In this document: positions 40,438-50,125 of the stretch, in pieces | Layout: each line of letters begins with the position of its first letter | Position numbering within the stretch: position 1 is the first letter of the stretch | Source: Chitinophagaceae bacterium | GTDB lineage: Bacteria > Bacteroidota > Bacteroidia > Chitinophagales > Chitinophagaceae | Length of the DNA: 64,000 nt | Direction: 5' to 3' | Assembly: GCA_947374225.1 (NCBI GenBank) | Contig: CANCAY010000002.1 | Span: 1 to 64,000, forward strand | Position numbers and translations under genes: made by a program | The notes under the pieces: generated by a model | The model's input: only the letters and a program-made list of their open reading frames with translations | Told to the model about the DNA's origin: nothing | Databases searched by the model: none

Positions 40438-42540
40438 TTATTTTTTGTTTTTTAATTTATATTTTAAAGAGGTATAATAAGTTCTTCCAGCTAAGTTGGG
40501 TAAATTGATTGCGTCTATATAATTATTCATATTGTCGCTACCCATTTGAATCGACACCCCGCTTTTATATTCCTTACCAATGGATGCATTTAGGGAAACG
40601 TACCCTTTGGCGAATTGGTCCCCATTGTCATACACTTCATTTCCATTGGTATTGGCAACAGCCCACTTACTTCTATATACACATCTTAATGTTGCAAAAA
40701 TACCAGTTGGGTGTTCGTAATTAACTCTAAATTGAAATTTATGTTTACTAGTGTTTGGCAAGCCAACATAATCACTCATTACTAATATTCTGCTTGACCC
40801 GTCGGCATTTCTAGTATATACAGTGCCCGACTTGATTGTTTTAATTTGGTCTTTGTCTCCAGTTTCTAAATATTGGTAGCCTAGTGAAACATTAATGTAT
40901 TTATTTAATTTTTGCTTTGCTTCTAACTCCACGCCAGTAGTGTAGGCGTTTTTAATATTTAGATAGCTATATATTTGTGCTCCACTTGCATAAGTGCCTA
41001 CCTGTTGAACATCAATTAAATTTTTAATGTCGTTTCTGAAAAGTTGAATAATAATTTGATTATTATAAGTAGGCTCCCATTCCCAAGACAAATGCATCCC
41101 GGTAGAATATTCTGGTTCTAATTTTTTCAATTGATAGTAATTGCTAAACAAGTATCCAATTTGTCCAAGCGAAGACAACTTTTCAATTACTTTTTGAGCT
41201 TCTACACTTCCAAATACACTATAACCGCCAGCTGCCGCATTGGTAAAATTTAAATAAAGCTGTCTAAAGTCAGGCGCCTTGAAACCCTGTCCAATACTGA
41301 ACTTGAATCTAGAATTGGTTTTTACTTTATATAAAAAGGAAGCTTTTGGACTAAAGGCAGATGCATAGTTTAAATTGTTGTCGTATCTAAATCCTGCATT
41401 GATAAATAATTTTGAACCATTATTCCATTCCCATTGGTTAAAGATATATTTAATAGAATTCGTTTTTACGCTGTCTACAAAATCATAACGGGAACTATTT
41501 ACATTTTCGCTAACTATTCCAACTCCAACAATAGTGTTGGTTCTCTTATTTATTTGAAACTCTGTTTGATTTTCGAATCGTTTAAAATTTTGTTTAAAAA
41601 GATCATTATAAGGACTTCCACTTAATGTCATTAAATCCTGCTTTGCTTTAAAATAAGTTAAGTAGGAATTGAATTTTGTTTTAATCTTATCATTAAACTG
41701 ATGGTTTAAAATGATTGATCCATTTGCGTCATTATTATTTTCGTTTCCATTAGAGTAAATGGTAGTACCATTGTTGGCAACTGCAATTACACTTTTAATA
41801 TTTTCATCGTTGTATCTAATGTTTAAGTCCAAATTGGTTTTTGGAGTAATTTGATATTTTAGAGATTGCGTTATAGTAAATCGGTCAATTGGTGTAATGA
41901 ATCTTTTATTGCTATTTGGTTTGATACTAAATCCCTCTGTACTGTAATAATTATAAAATCCTTGGTAAAAAAACTTCTTATAATTTTTAGAGGTAATTAC
42001 ATTTGCGTCAATTGTTTTATAACTTCCGTATCTAACACTAGCTTGTAAAGGATAAGTTGCAGTCTTGTCTGTTATGATATTAATAACGCCTGCCATTGCT
42101 TCGCTACCATATAAGCTAGAAGACGGCCCTTTTACAATTTCAATTTTTTTAATATTTCCTACGGTAATTCTATTTAGATCTAAAACGCCAGCGGTTCTTC
42201 CAATTAATGGCTCTCCGTCAATTAAGATAATGGTATAATCGGGGTTTAATCCTTGCAATTGTATCCCAGCCCCAAAGCCAGATGTCATGGAAATACCATT
42301 CTGCTCCTTTAAAACATCTGTCAAGCGTAAACTTCCTGTTTGGTTTATATATTTTGCATTTACTATACTAACGGGAACGGCAATGTTTTTAAATTGACGC
42401 TCTGATTTATTAGCGGTTACAAAGATGGTATCACTATATAAAGCAAGGCTGTCTTTATTGAAACTAACTTGTCCAAATGACTGTTTAGAGGTGCTAAAAA
42501 AAATCACCAATAATATAAAAACACTCCATTTTTTAATCAT
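40438..42540 (-). CDS. TonB-dependent outer-membrane receptor (probably heme/siderophore)
   Basis: Plug domain GAGIQLQGLNPDYTIILIDGEPLIGRTAGVLDLNRITVGNIKKIEIVKGPSSSLYGSEAMAGVINIIT; 3 bp upstream of HmuY-like gene. Confidence 0.93.
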   Translation of the reverse strand: MIKKWSVFILLVIFFSTSKQSFGQVSFNKDSLALYSDTIFVTANKSERQFKNIAVPVSIVNAKYINQTGSLRLTDVLKEQNGISMTSGFGAGIQLQGLNPDYTIILIDGEPLIGRTAGVLDLNRITVGNIKKIEIVKGPSSSLYGSEAMAGVINIITDKTATYPLQASVRYGSYKTIDANVITSKNYKKFFYQGFYNYYSTEGFSIKPNSNKRFITPIDRFTITQSLKYQITPKTNLDLNIRYNDENIKSVIAVANNGTTIYSNGNENNNDANGSIILNHQFNDKIKTKFNSYLTYFKAKQDLMTLSGSPYNDLFKQNFKRFENQTEFQINKRTNTIVGVGIVSENVNSSRYDFVDSVKTNSIKYIFNQWEWNNGSKLFINAGFRYDNNLNYASAFSPKASFLYKVKTNSRFKFSIGQGFKAPDFRQLYLNFTNAAAGGYSVFGSVEAQKVIEKLSSLGQIGYLFSNYYQLKKLEPEYSTGMHLSWEWEPTYNNQIIIQLFRNDIKNLIDVQQVGTYASGAQIYSYLNIKNAYTTGVELEAKQKLNKYINVSLGYQYLETGDKDQIKTIKSGTVYTRNADGSSRILVMSDYVGLPNTSKHKFQFRVNYEHPTGIFATLRCVYRSKWAVANTNGNEVYDNGDQFAKGYVSLNASIGKEYKSGVSIQMGSDNMNNYIDAINLPNLAGRTYYTSLKYKLKNKK

Positions 42541-42683
42541 AGGGCAAAGTTCCTAGGATCGCTGTCAAATGGCCTTGTAGGGCGCTCTAAATTGAACTTT
42601 TTGTACTTAATTATTACATTTCTATGACAAAACAACCAGCTGTAATTGTATTAATGGTAAATAACTGACTTTGGTCATATCAA

Positions 42684-42716
42684 TTTGAATTTATAATATA
42701 GATAATGCTAACTTTG
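42684..42716 (+). promoter_or_regulatory. Bacteroidota-type promoter of response-regulator gene
   Basis: TTTG (42684-42687), 21-nt spacer, TAACTTTG (42709-42716): full match to TTTG/TAnnTTTG. Confidence 0.6.
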
Positions 42717-42747
42717 AACTCATCTTTTAAAACTGGATGCTTCAAAA

Positions 42748-43449
42748 TTGGATAAGAAATACCATATACTTTTAGTAGAAGACGAGGAGCATTTACATGA
42801 GGCCTTAAAGTTAAATTTAGTACTTGAGGGGTATGATGTAGACTCGGCATTTAATGGTCGCGTTGCATTGGAGCAAATTAAGAATGCCTATTACGATCTT
42901 ATTATATTAGACATCATGTTGCCGGAGGTTGACGGCTTTACAATTATAGAAAAGCTGAGGTTAAATAATAATCAAACTCCTATTTTAGTTTTAAGTGCTA
43001 AAAATACCAGTTTTAATAGAGTTCAGGGCTTGAAATTAGGGGCAGACGACTATCTAAGCAAACCCTTTAACTTAGAGGAACTGCTTTTGAGGGTTGCCAA
43101 ATTAATACAAAAGTCGCCTACTACCAGTGTGGCAGCTTCTGTTTCTAATACCTATAATTTCGCAGGCCATAACTTGAACTTCGATTCTCTTGAAGTTGTA
43201 TTAGCTAATGGAGAAATAATCAATCTGACAAAAACAGAAGCCTTATTGCTTAAGTTATTAGTTGAAAATAAGAACACGGTTGTCTCAAGAGAAAAAATAT
43301 TACAAACGGTATGGGGCTATCAAGTGTTTCCAAACACTAGAACCATTGATAATTTTATCCTTAATTTCAGAAAACACTTCGAGCTAGACCCTAAAAATCC
43401 CCAACATTTTATATCTATTAGGGGCGTTGGCTACAAGTTTAAAGATTAA
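42748..43449 (+). CDS. OmpR-family response regulator
   Basis: TTG start. ILLVEDEEHLHEALKLNLVLEGYDVD, LIILDIMLPEVDGF, GADDYLSKPF; wHTH TIDNFILNFRKHFELDPKNPQHFISIRGVGYKF. Confidence 0.95.
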   Translation: MDKKYHILLVEDEEHLHEALKLNLVLEGYDVDSAFNGRVALEQIKNAYYDLIILDIMLPEVDGFTIIEKLRLNNNQTPILVLSAKNTSFNRVQGLKLGADDYLSKPFNLEELLLRVAKLIQKSPTTSVAASVSNTYNFAGHNLNFDSLEVVLANGEIINLTKTEALLLKLLVENKNTVVSREKILQTVWGYQVFPNTRTIDNFILNFRKHFELDPKNPQHFISIRGVGYKFKD

Positions 43450-43512
43450 CAATTCTCGACGCTTCATTTTCTTTTATTTTTCTTAACTTTCATGTAATCA
43501 AATATAATTGAC

Positions 43513-45642
43513 ATGAAAAAAATACTATTCATTCTATTTCTTTTTGCTTGTAGCAGTAACATGGTGAATGCGCAGTTTCAGAAAGAAATTGATGCTTTTG
43601 CAAAAGCAGATAGTATTAATAAACCAGAAGCGAATAGTGTTTTATTTGTTGGCAGTTCTTCTTTTAATTATTGGAAGGACATTAAGAACTATTTTCCAGG
43701 TGTTCCAATTATCAACAGAGGATTCGGTGGATCTAGTTTAACTGACGTAATCCAATATGCCAATGAAACTATTATAAAGTATAAGCCTAAGCGGATTTAT
43801 ATTTACTGCGGTGAAAATGATATTGCAGGAAGTGATACAGTGAGTCCTGAAACAGTCTTAATAAGATTCAAAAGTTTATTTCAAATAATTCGTACCAATT
43901 TAGATCCAACGATTCCTGTAGCATTTGTCTCCATTAAGCCAAGTGTTGCAAGATGGAGTATGGAAGCTCGTATGGTAAAAGCCAATGCATTAGTAAAAGC
44001 ATTTTTGGCAACTCAAAAAAACACGATGTATTTAGACGTGCATAATGCCATGTTGGATGCGCAAGGTAATGTGTTTAAAGACATATTTGTGGGAGACAAC
44101 TTGCATATGAATGCAAAAGGGTATACTATATGGCAAAAAATTATTGCACCAACAATAATCAACTCATCTGCAAAAACACATGGTCCAATTATTACAACAG
44201 CATCTGGTAAGGTAGAAGGGACTATTCATGACGGCGTTCAAATATTTAAAGGAATTCCATTTGCACAAGCGCCAATAGGAGATTTAAGATGGAAAGCACC
44301 ACAGCCTGTTATTGCTTGGGACGGTGTAAAGCAATGTTTAAATTTTAGTGCAAGCCCGGTTCAAGGAGCACCTATACCTTTTATGTGTTGGTCTAAAGAA
44401 TTTTTAATTCCAAGTGAGCCCATTAATGAAGACTGTTTATATTTAAACGTTTGGTCAAAACCTACCACAGAAAAAAAACCGGTCTTAGTGTATATCTATG
44501 GAGGTGGTTTTATGTCAGGGGGTTCTGCTTGTCCTATCTATGACGGAGAAGCAGTTGCTAATAAAGACGTTGTTTTTGTAAGTATTAATTATAGAGTGGG
44601 TGTATTTGGATTTTTAGCGCATCCCGAATTAACTAAAGAATCTCCTAATCATAGTTCAGGTAATTATGCATTATTAGATATGGTAGCTGCATTACAATGG
44701 GTTAAAAATAACATTGCTTCATTTGGTGGAGATCCCAGTAGAGTTACTATTGCAGGACAATCTGCAGGTGCTTTTGCTGTAAACTTTCTATGCGCTACTC
44801 CTTTAACTAAGGGACTAATTAGTGGCGCCATTGCTGAAAGCGGCGGCAGTGTATTGCCAAGTAGTATTAGACCTTCTATTAAATTAAAAGAAGCAGAAGC
44901 GATGGGAACTGCATTTGCTAAAAATTTAAATTGTACAACTATTGCAGACTTAAGAAACAAAACTGCTAATGAAATTTTAATGGCGAATGGGGGATTAAGT
45001 GCTCCATATGAAGATGGATATGTGTTACCCGAATCAATTTTATCTATTTATACTAAAGGGAAACAAAATGATATCCCATTAATATTAGGCTGGAATGCAG
45101 ACGATAAAATACCAGTACCTCCGTTAACTGCAGTGAACTATAAATTACAAATACAAAAGCGATTTGGTTCGAAAGCTTCGGAGGTTCTTGCGCAATATCC
45201 TGGCGAGAATGATACACAAGCTGCAATTTCACAAGGTGATATGAATAGAGATGAAACCTTTGGGGTACAAGGCTTTGCTTGGGCTAACGCACAAGTTAAG
45301 TCAGGAAAAGCACCAGTTTTTGTATATAATTTCAATAAAAAACTACCAGCATATACACCTGCTTCAGATTTTGGAGCATTTCATACAGGTGAAGTTGTCT
45401 ATGCTTATGACAATCTTAAAACAGTAGATAGACCTTGGGACAAATCAGATTTTGAATTAGCGACTTCTATGTCAAATTACTGGGTCAATTTTGTAAAAAC
45501 GGGTAATCCAAATGGAGGAATTTTGGTTAAATGGCCTACTTATGAAACCACTAAAGAACAAGTTTTAATATTAGATAAAAAAATTGAATCAACAAAGCTT
45601 CCAACAAAAGCAAAGCTTAAGCTGATCGCTACCTTATTATAA
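43513..45642 (+). CDS. fusion of N-terminal SGNH/GDSL hydrolase with C-terminal type-B carboxylesterase, secreted
   Basis: VLFVGSSSFNYW, INRGFGGSSL, IYCGENDIA, DNLHMNAKGY; then FKGIPFAQAPIGDLRWKAPQP, EDCLYLNVW, GGDPSRVTIAGQSAGAFAV, FGAFHTGEVVYAY. Confidence 0.92.
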   Translation: MKKILFILFLFACSSNMVNAQFQKEIDAFAKADSINKPEANSVLFVGSSSFNYWKDIKNYFPGVPIINRGFGGSSLTDVIQYANETIIKYKPKRIYIYCGENDIAGSDTVSPETVLIRFKSLFQIIRTNLDPTIPVAFVSIKPSVARWSMEARMVKANALVKAFLATQKNTMYLDVHNAMLDAQGNVFKDIFVGDNLHMNAKGYTIWQKIIAPTIINSSAKTHGPIITTASGKVEGTIHDGVQIFKGIPFAQAPIGDLRWKAPQPVIAWDGVKQCLNFSASPVQGAPIPFMCWSKEFLIPSEPINEDCLYLNVWSKPTTEKKPVLVYIYGGGFMSGGSACPIYDGEAVANKDVVFVSINYRVGVFGFLAHPELTKESPNHSSGNYALLDMVAALQWVKNNIASFGGDPSRVTIAGQSAGAFAVNFLCATPLTKGLISGAIAESGGSVLPSSIRPSIKLKEAEAMGTAFAKNLNCTTIADLRNKTANEILMANGGLSAPYEDGYVLPESILSIYTKGKQNDIPLILGWNADDKIPVPPLTAVNYKLQIQKRFGSKASEVLAQYPGENDTQAAISQGDMNRDETFGVQGFAWANAQVKSGKAPVFVYNFNKKLPAYTPASDFGAFHTGEVVYAYDNLKTVDRPWDKSDFELATSMSNYWVNFVKTGNPNGGILVKWPTYETTKEQVLILDKKIESTKLPTKAKLKLIATLL

Positions 45643-45643
45643 A

Positions 45644-46546
45644 ATGACATCGTCTTATCAAAAAGCAAAAGCATATAAGAAATCTGTTCTTTCCAACAAA
45701 AGGCATTTTAAAGATATTGTATTAATTGTTGCTGGAATCTTATCGGCAAGTTTTGGATTCAAAGGATTTTTACTTACTAACCATTTTATAGATGGCGGTG
45801 CTACAGGTATTTCCTTACTAATATCTGCATTGTCAAATATTCCTTTGTATATACTCATTATTGTAATCAACATTCCTTTTGTGATATTGGGTGCAATAAC
45901 AATAGGAAAACAATTCGCCATTAAAACTGCTTTTGCAATTTTGGGATTAGCAATTTGCTTAGCACTTGTTGAGTTCCCAAATGTTACAGACGATAAGTTA
46001 TTAGTAGCTGTATTTGGCGGCATTTTTTTGGGAGCTGGTATTGGCCTTGCTATGAGAGGAGGCTGTGTTATTGACGGAACGGAAGTATTAGCAATTTATT
46101 TAAGTAAAAAAATTGGTGTAACTATTGGGGATATTATAATTGTGATCAATGTTTTAATTTTCGGATCAGCTGCATTTTTACTTTCCGTAGAAGTGGCGTT
46201 GTATTCTATGATCACTTATTTTGCTGCATCAAAAATGGTAGATTTTATTGTAGAAGGTATTGATGAGTACATTGGCGTAATCATAGTTTCTTCACATTGC
46301 GAGGAAATCAGGTCTATGATAATTAATGTACTTGGCCGTGGAGTTACTGTATATAGTGGTAAAAAAGGATTTGGTAAAAGAGGAGAAGTGCAAGAGGTAG
46401 ATATTATTTATACTGTAATTACGAGGCTCGAAATAAACAAGTTAAATATTGAAATAGAAAAAATTACTCCAACTGCTTTTGTGGTAATGAATTCAGTGAA
46501 AGATACCAAAGGAGGGATGATCAAGAAAAAGCCATTTAAGTCCTAA
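45644..46546 (+). CDS. YitT-family membrane protein
   Basis: FGFKGFLLTNHFIDGGATGISLL, GGIFLGAGIGLAMRGGCVIDGTEVLAIYLSKK, C-terminal DUF2179-like domain. Confidence 0.93.
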   Translation: MTSSYQKAKAYKKSVLSNKRHFKDIVLIVAGILSASFGFKGFLLTNHFIDGGATGISLLISALSNIPLYILIIVINIPFVILGAITIGKQFAIKTAFAILGLAICLALVEFPNVTDDKLLVAVFGGIFLGAGIGLAMRGGCVIDGTEVLAIYLSKKIGVTIGDIIIVINVLIFGSAAFLLSVEVALYSMITYFAASKMVDFIVEGIDEYIGVIIVSSHCEEIRSMIINVLGRGVTVYSGKKGFGKRGEVQEVDIIYTVITRLEINKLNIEIEKITPTAFVVMNSVKDTKGGMIKKKPFKS

Positions 46547-46563
46547 CAGTTTAAATTGATTTT

Positions 46564-46992
46564 ATGAAACTAGCAATCAATAAGTTAAAAAATCCCACGA
46601 ATAAATCAAATAAGCTTACTAATAAGCCAATTACTCCTGCTGAGTATATAAAGGCCATACCATTGTCATGTAGAGCAGGTTTTAAAGAGCTACATCAAAT
46701 TATTATTGCAGCAGCTCCTGAAGCTATACAAGGCATGACTTATGGTATGCTAAGTTTAAAGTTAAATGGGCTATTACTTTGTTATGCTTCCCATAAAGGA
46801 CATTATGGACTCTATCCAATGCCAGCCACTATTATCACTTTCAAGGATAAATTGGTTAAATATGAAACATCCAAGGGTGCCATTAAGTTTAACCATGGAG
46901 AATCGTTGCCTAAAAAAATAATAGCAGATATAGTTAAATATAGAGTGAATCAAAAATTGGGAAAGTCAGCCAAGTTGGCTAAATCACAATAA
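46564..46992 (+). CDS. DUF1801/YdhG-like (iron-chaperone/frataxin-fold-like) protein
   Basis: FKELHQIIIAAAPEAIQGMTYGMLSLKLNGLLLCYASHKGHYGLYPMP. Confidence 0.8.
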   Translation: MKLAINKLKNPTNKSNKLTNKPITPAEYIKAIPLSCRAGFKELHQIIIAAAPEAIQGMTYGMLSLKLNGLLLCYASHKGHYGLYPMPATIITFKDKLVKYETSKGAIKFNHGESLPKKIIADIVKYRVNQKLGKSAKLAKSQ

Positions 46993-47037
46993 GCTTTTAT
47001 ATTAAAAACTATTATATTTGTATTTCAACGAGCATTT

Positions 47038-47466
47038 ATGAAAAAGACAGCACTTATCTTATTAGTATTTCCAATTGCACTTTTTTCTTGCAGTAAAGGG
47101 GGAGACTCCACTACAACTACACCTGTAACACCACCTGTTGTAGTTACAGAAGCTACAATAGCTTATGGTATCGATATTGATCCGGGTGCTGGTAATATTT
47201 ACGCTGCATTAGGTGCAACACAAACAATTAATGTGAATTTGTCTTCTGCACTTCCTAAAGCAGGTGTTCAAATTGACGTTAGCACTAAAAAAGACAGTGA
47301 CGCAACTGTGGTTTCTTCAAGTAGTACTTCCACCACTTCTGCAACTAATACAGTAAGCATTGAAAATTTGCAACCAGGAGTTTTGTGTACTACAACTATA
47401 ACTATTACTTCTAAAACAACTGCTTCTAACAGTGTTGTAAAGTCCTTTAAAATAGCAAGAAAATAA
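47038..47466 (+). CDS. small Ser/Thr-rich lipoprotein of unknown function
   Basis: LFSCSK lipobox; 142 aa. Confidence 0.65.
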   Translation: MKKTALILLVFPIALFSCSKGGDSTTTTPVTPPVVVTEATIAYGIDIDPGAGNIYAALGATQTINVNLSSALPKAGVQIDVSTKKDSDATVVSSSSTSTTSATNTVSIENLQPGVLCTTTITITSKTTASNSVVKSFKIARK

Positions 47467-47520
47467 TTTTTAATTTAAAGCAACAATACACTTAACTAGT
47501 ATTTGCTAATTACAAGATAT

Positions 47521-47552
47521 AAAAAATGCCCATCTATAAGGTGGGCATTTTT
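47521..47552. terminator. rho-independent terminator, possibly bidirectional
   Basis: AAAATGCCCA...TGGGCATTTTT. Confidence 0.85.
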
Positions 47553-47582
47553 GTACAATAAGTTTATCGCGATTAATTCAGA

Positions 47583-47744
47583 TCAGCTTCCTCTAGAACC
47601 GCCTGTCTTAATAGGCTTCTTTGTGGTACCAGTTGATTTGGTACTTGCCTTTGCAATAAATTTAGAGCTACCACCTTGAAATGTATTCTTGGTTGCAGAC
47701 GCTGCATTTTTAGCAGCTTTTTTTTCGTTGATATGAAATCCCAT
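47583..47744 (-). CDS. 53-aa basic Gly/Ser/Thr/Lys-rich small protein, not in the ORF track
   Basis: Reverse-strand ATG 47744 to TGA 47583: MGFHINEKKAAKNAASATKNTFQGGSSKFIAKASTKSTGTTKKPIKTGGSRGS. Confidence 0.5.
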   Translation of the reverse strand: MGFHINEKKAAKNAASATKNTFQGGSSKFIAKASTKSTGTTKKPIKTGGSRGS

Positions 47745-47820
47745 AATTGTTTATATTATGCTATAAATATAATTAAATAATTCGAAATAAGCTTTTACTT
47801 TTAATCCCTAAACCTATACC

Positions 47821-48483
47821 ATGTTACAAAGTTCAACTATTCAGTTTTTAAAAGCACTTAAAAAGAATAATAATAGGGAATGGTTTGAGAAAAACAGGCC
47901 CGTTTATGAAGCTGCTAAAAAAGATTACTTAACATTTGTCACAGAGGTACTAGAGGAGCTAAAACAGGTAGATAACTCATTAAATGAGCTAGAGCCAAAA
48001 CAGTGTGTTTTCAGAATTAATCGTGATGTACGATTTAGTAAGAATAAGGAACCCTACAAAACTAATTTCGGTGCTAGCTTTAGCAAGGGTGGCAAAAAAG
48101 TTCAATGTGCTGGTTATTATTTCCATTTGGAGCCTGGTGCTTGTTTTTTAGGTGGCGGTTTATGGATGCCCATGGCTCCCGATTTGAAAAAAGTAAGACA
48201 AGAAATTGATTATTGTTTTAAAGAATTTAATGGCATACTTAAACAATCAAAGTTCAAATCCAATTATGGCGATTTGGATAGTAGCGAGAAACTTATTAGA
48301 GCACCAAAGGATTATGAGTTAGACAATCCCGCAATTGAATATTTAAAATTGAAAAGCTTTGTGGTTACTAGACCCGTTTTAGACGGCACTCTATTAGACA
48401 AACAGCTAGTTAAACAAACCATTGCTGATTTCAAAATAATAGCGCCACTTGTTCATTTTCTGAACAGAGCCATTGAGTCATAA
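47821..48483 (+). CDS. DUF2461/TIGR02453-family protein
   Basis: FLKALKKNNNREWFEKNRPVYEAAKKD, FRINRDVRFSKNKEPYKTNFGASFS. Confidence 0.93.
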   Translation: MLQSSTIQFLKALKKNNNREWFEKNRPVYEAAKKDYLTFVTEVLEELKQVDNSLNELEPKQCVFRINRDVRFSKNKEPYKTNFGASFSKGGKKVQCAGYYFHLEPGACFLGGGLWMPMAPDLKKVRQEIDYCFKEFNGILKQSKFKSNYGDLDSSEKLIRAPKDYELDNPAIEYLKLKSFVVTRPVLDGTLLDKQLVKQTIADFKIIAPLVHFLNRAIES

Positions 48484-48528
48484 TTAAGCTTTTAGTCAAG
48501 TATAATTATTTCTTTTAGACAAGTTTAG

Positions 48529-49767
48529 TTATTTAATAAACGGGTCTGACCATCGCTTGTCTGTATACACTGCCGCGCCAGTTAGGGTTTTCATAAAAGC
48601 GGTTATGGCAGTTATTTCGTCTGCGGTCATGTTTAATTTTTGTCCAATATTATTGGGTCTTAATCTAGGATCTAAATTTGTATTGCGAACAATGCTAATA
48701 TTATTATAATGGCCTAATACATCTTGTATCGTTTTTAATTGACCCGTATGCATCATTGGGCTATTGGCAAGCCCATTTGGATTTATTAAATCTCTTAATG
48801 AGGCAGATCTTGTATTGGCAATATCTAATACAGTACTTCCTATAGTTCCAATTATTCCATTATTTCTAGTGTTGGAGTCGATATCAAACTCTGGGGCTCT
48901 ATGACAACCGTTACAACCAGCTCCACCACTAATTCTTACACTATTGCCGTCAAATACTGGCGGAGTGGAGAATAATGTTTTTCCGGTATTTTCTATGGTA
49001 GAATAATTAGGAAAATCTCTATTGTTATTGTTTACCTGAGCACGTCCAATATCATATTTAGAGTCGAATGACTGAATGCTACGTATAAATTGCGCCAATG
49101 ACTCTTGCAGTCTATTTTCAGTTATTAAAGTGTCTCCGTATGAAAATTTAAATAATTCCTTATAGTATCCAATGCCAGTTAATTTATTTAAAAGTGTTGA
49201 CATGGTGCCTCTTCCGTTTAATCCGCTAAAACCCATTTCAGCGTGATCCTGGATTGGCATGGTAGTTTGTATCTCAAGTGTCGCTGCTCTTTCATTCCAG
49301 AAAAATTTACTTTCTTCCGCAAATCTACTATTCACTAATCGCATTGCATGTCTAACCGTAAGGCCAGACTGTACACCGTCACTTTGAATTGCAGTGTCTC
49401 CAAAAGCAAATTTTTGATTATGACAACTACTACATGAAATTGTATTGTCTACACTTAAGTTTTTATCATAAAACAAGACCCTTCCTAGTGTTGCTTTAGC
49501 GTCTGTAATTGGATTTGCTGTCCCATTATCCTTTAAAATATAATTAGGCTTATTTTGATTTGCATAATTGAACAAACTTGTTGGATCAATATTAGTTCCA
49601 AATGCAATTTTTATATTGGCATAGGGGTCTACTGTTTTAGCAGTTTCTGTTACCACACTTGTTGTAGGACTTGTAGTTAGTGTACTTAAACTATCTGTTT
49701 TAGAGCAGCCAATTGCTATTACAGTGATTATTGCAGTGGAGATGATTGTTTTTGTAACGCTTCGCAT
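48529..49767 (-). CDS. diheme cytochrome c peroxidase-family protein
   Basis: CSSCH and CNGCH motifs; LGRVLFYDKNLSVDNTISCSSCHNQKFAFGD; SLRDLINPNGLANSPMMHTGQLKTI. Confidence 0.92.
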   Translation of the reverse strand: MRSVTKTIISTAIITVIAIGCSKTDSLSTLTTSPTTSVVTETAKTVDPYANIKIAFGTNIDPTSLFNYANQNKPNYILKDNGTANPITDAKATLGRVLFYDKNLSVDNTISCSSCHNQKFAFGDTAIQSDGVQSGLTVRHAMRLVNSRFAEESKFFWNERAATLEIQTTMPIQDHAEMGFSGLNGRGTMSTLLNKLTGIGYYKELFKFSYGDTLITENRLQESLAQFIRSIQSFDSKYDIGRAQVNNNNRDFPNYSTIENTGKTLFSTPPVFDGNSVRISGGAGCNGCHRAPEFDIDSNTRNNGIIGTIGSTVLDIANTRSASLRDLINPNGLANSPMMHTGQLKTIQDVLGHYNNISIVRNTNLDPRLRPNNIGQKLNMTADEITAITAFMKTLTGAAVYTDKRWSDPFIK

Positions 49768-49886
49768 ATGATTGTCTTAATGATAGTTATAAATTATGAA
49801 TAACGCTCATTAAGACAATATTAAGGCAGTTCAGTTTAATTAACCAAAACCTTTTCTGTTTTCTTTAACAATTTGCCAAGTTCTGT

Positions 49887-50108
49887 CTAGTTCTGAATTG
49901 TATCCTTCTTGAATATATTAAACAATAGATACCCCATTAAGGCCCCGTAAAGGGTGCTATTAATTGGTTTTGAGGTAATCATACAAGTGCCACTGGCACA
50001 GCCAATAAATTTATAATACAAAAATCCAGCAAGGGCGCCTATCAAAGCTCCAATAATACTTAACTTATTTTTATTTATCCAGCTTGTTATATTGTTAGTT
50101 TGGATCAT
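49887..50108 (-). CDS. DUF6132-like small membrane protein
   Basis: GALIGALAGFLYYKFIGCASGTCMITSKPINSTLYGALMGYLLF. Confidence 0.75.
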   Translation of the reverse strand: MIQTNNITSWINKNKLSIIGALIGALAGFLYYKFIGCASGTCMITSKPINSTLYGALMGYLLFNIFKKDTIQN

Positions 50109-50125
50109 ATTGTTAGTTAAGTTAA

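Noticed and set aside
42541-42747. Possible riboswitch (e.g. cobalamin) upstream of the TonB receptor
   Set aside because: No recognisable conserved core; the HmuY partner points to another ligand.
44664-46023. Antisense ORFs in the esterase fusion and YitT genes (44664-44960, 45138-45335, 45658-46023)
   Set aside because: Shadow ORFs opposite conserved domains.
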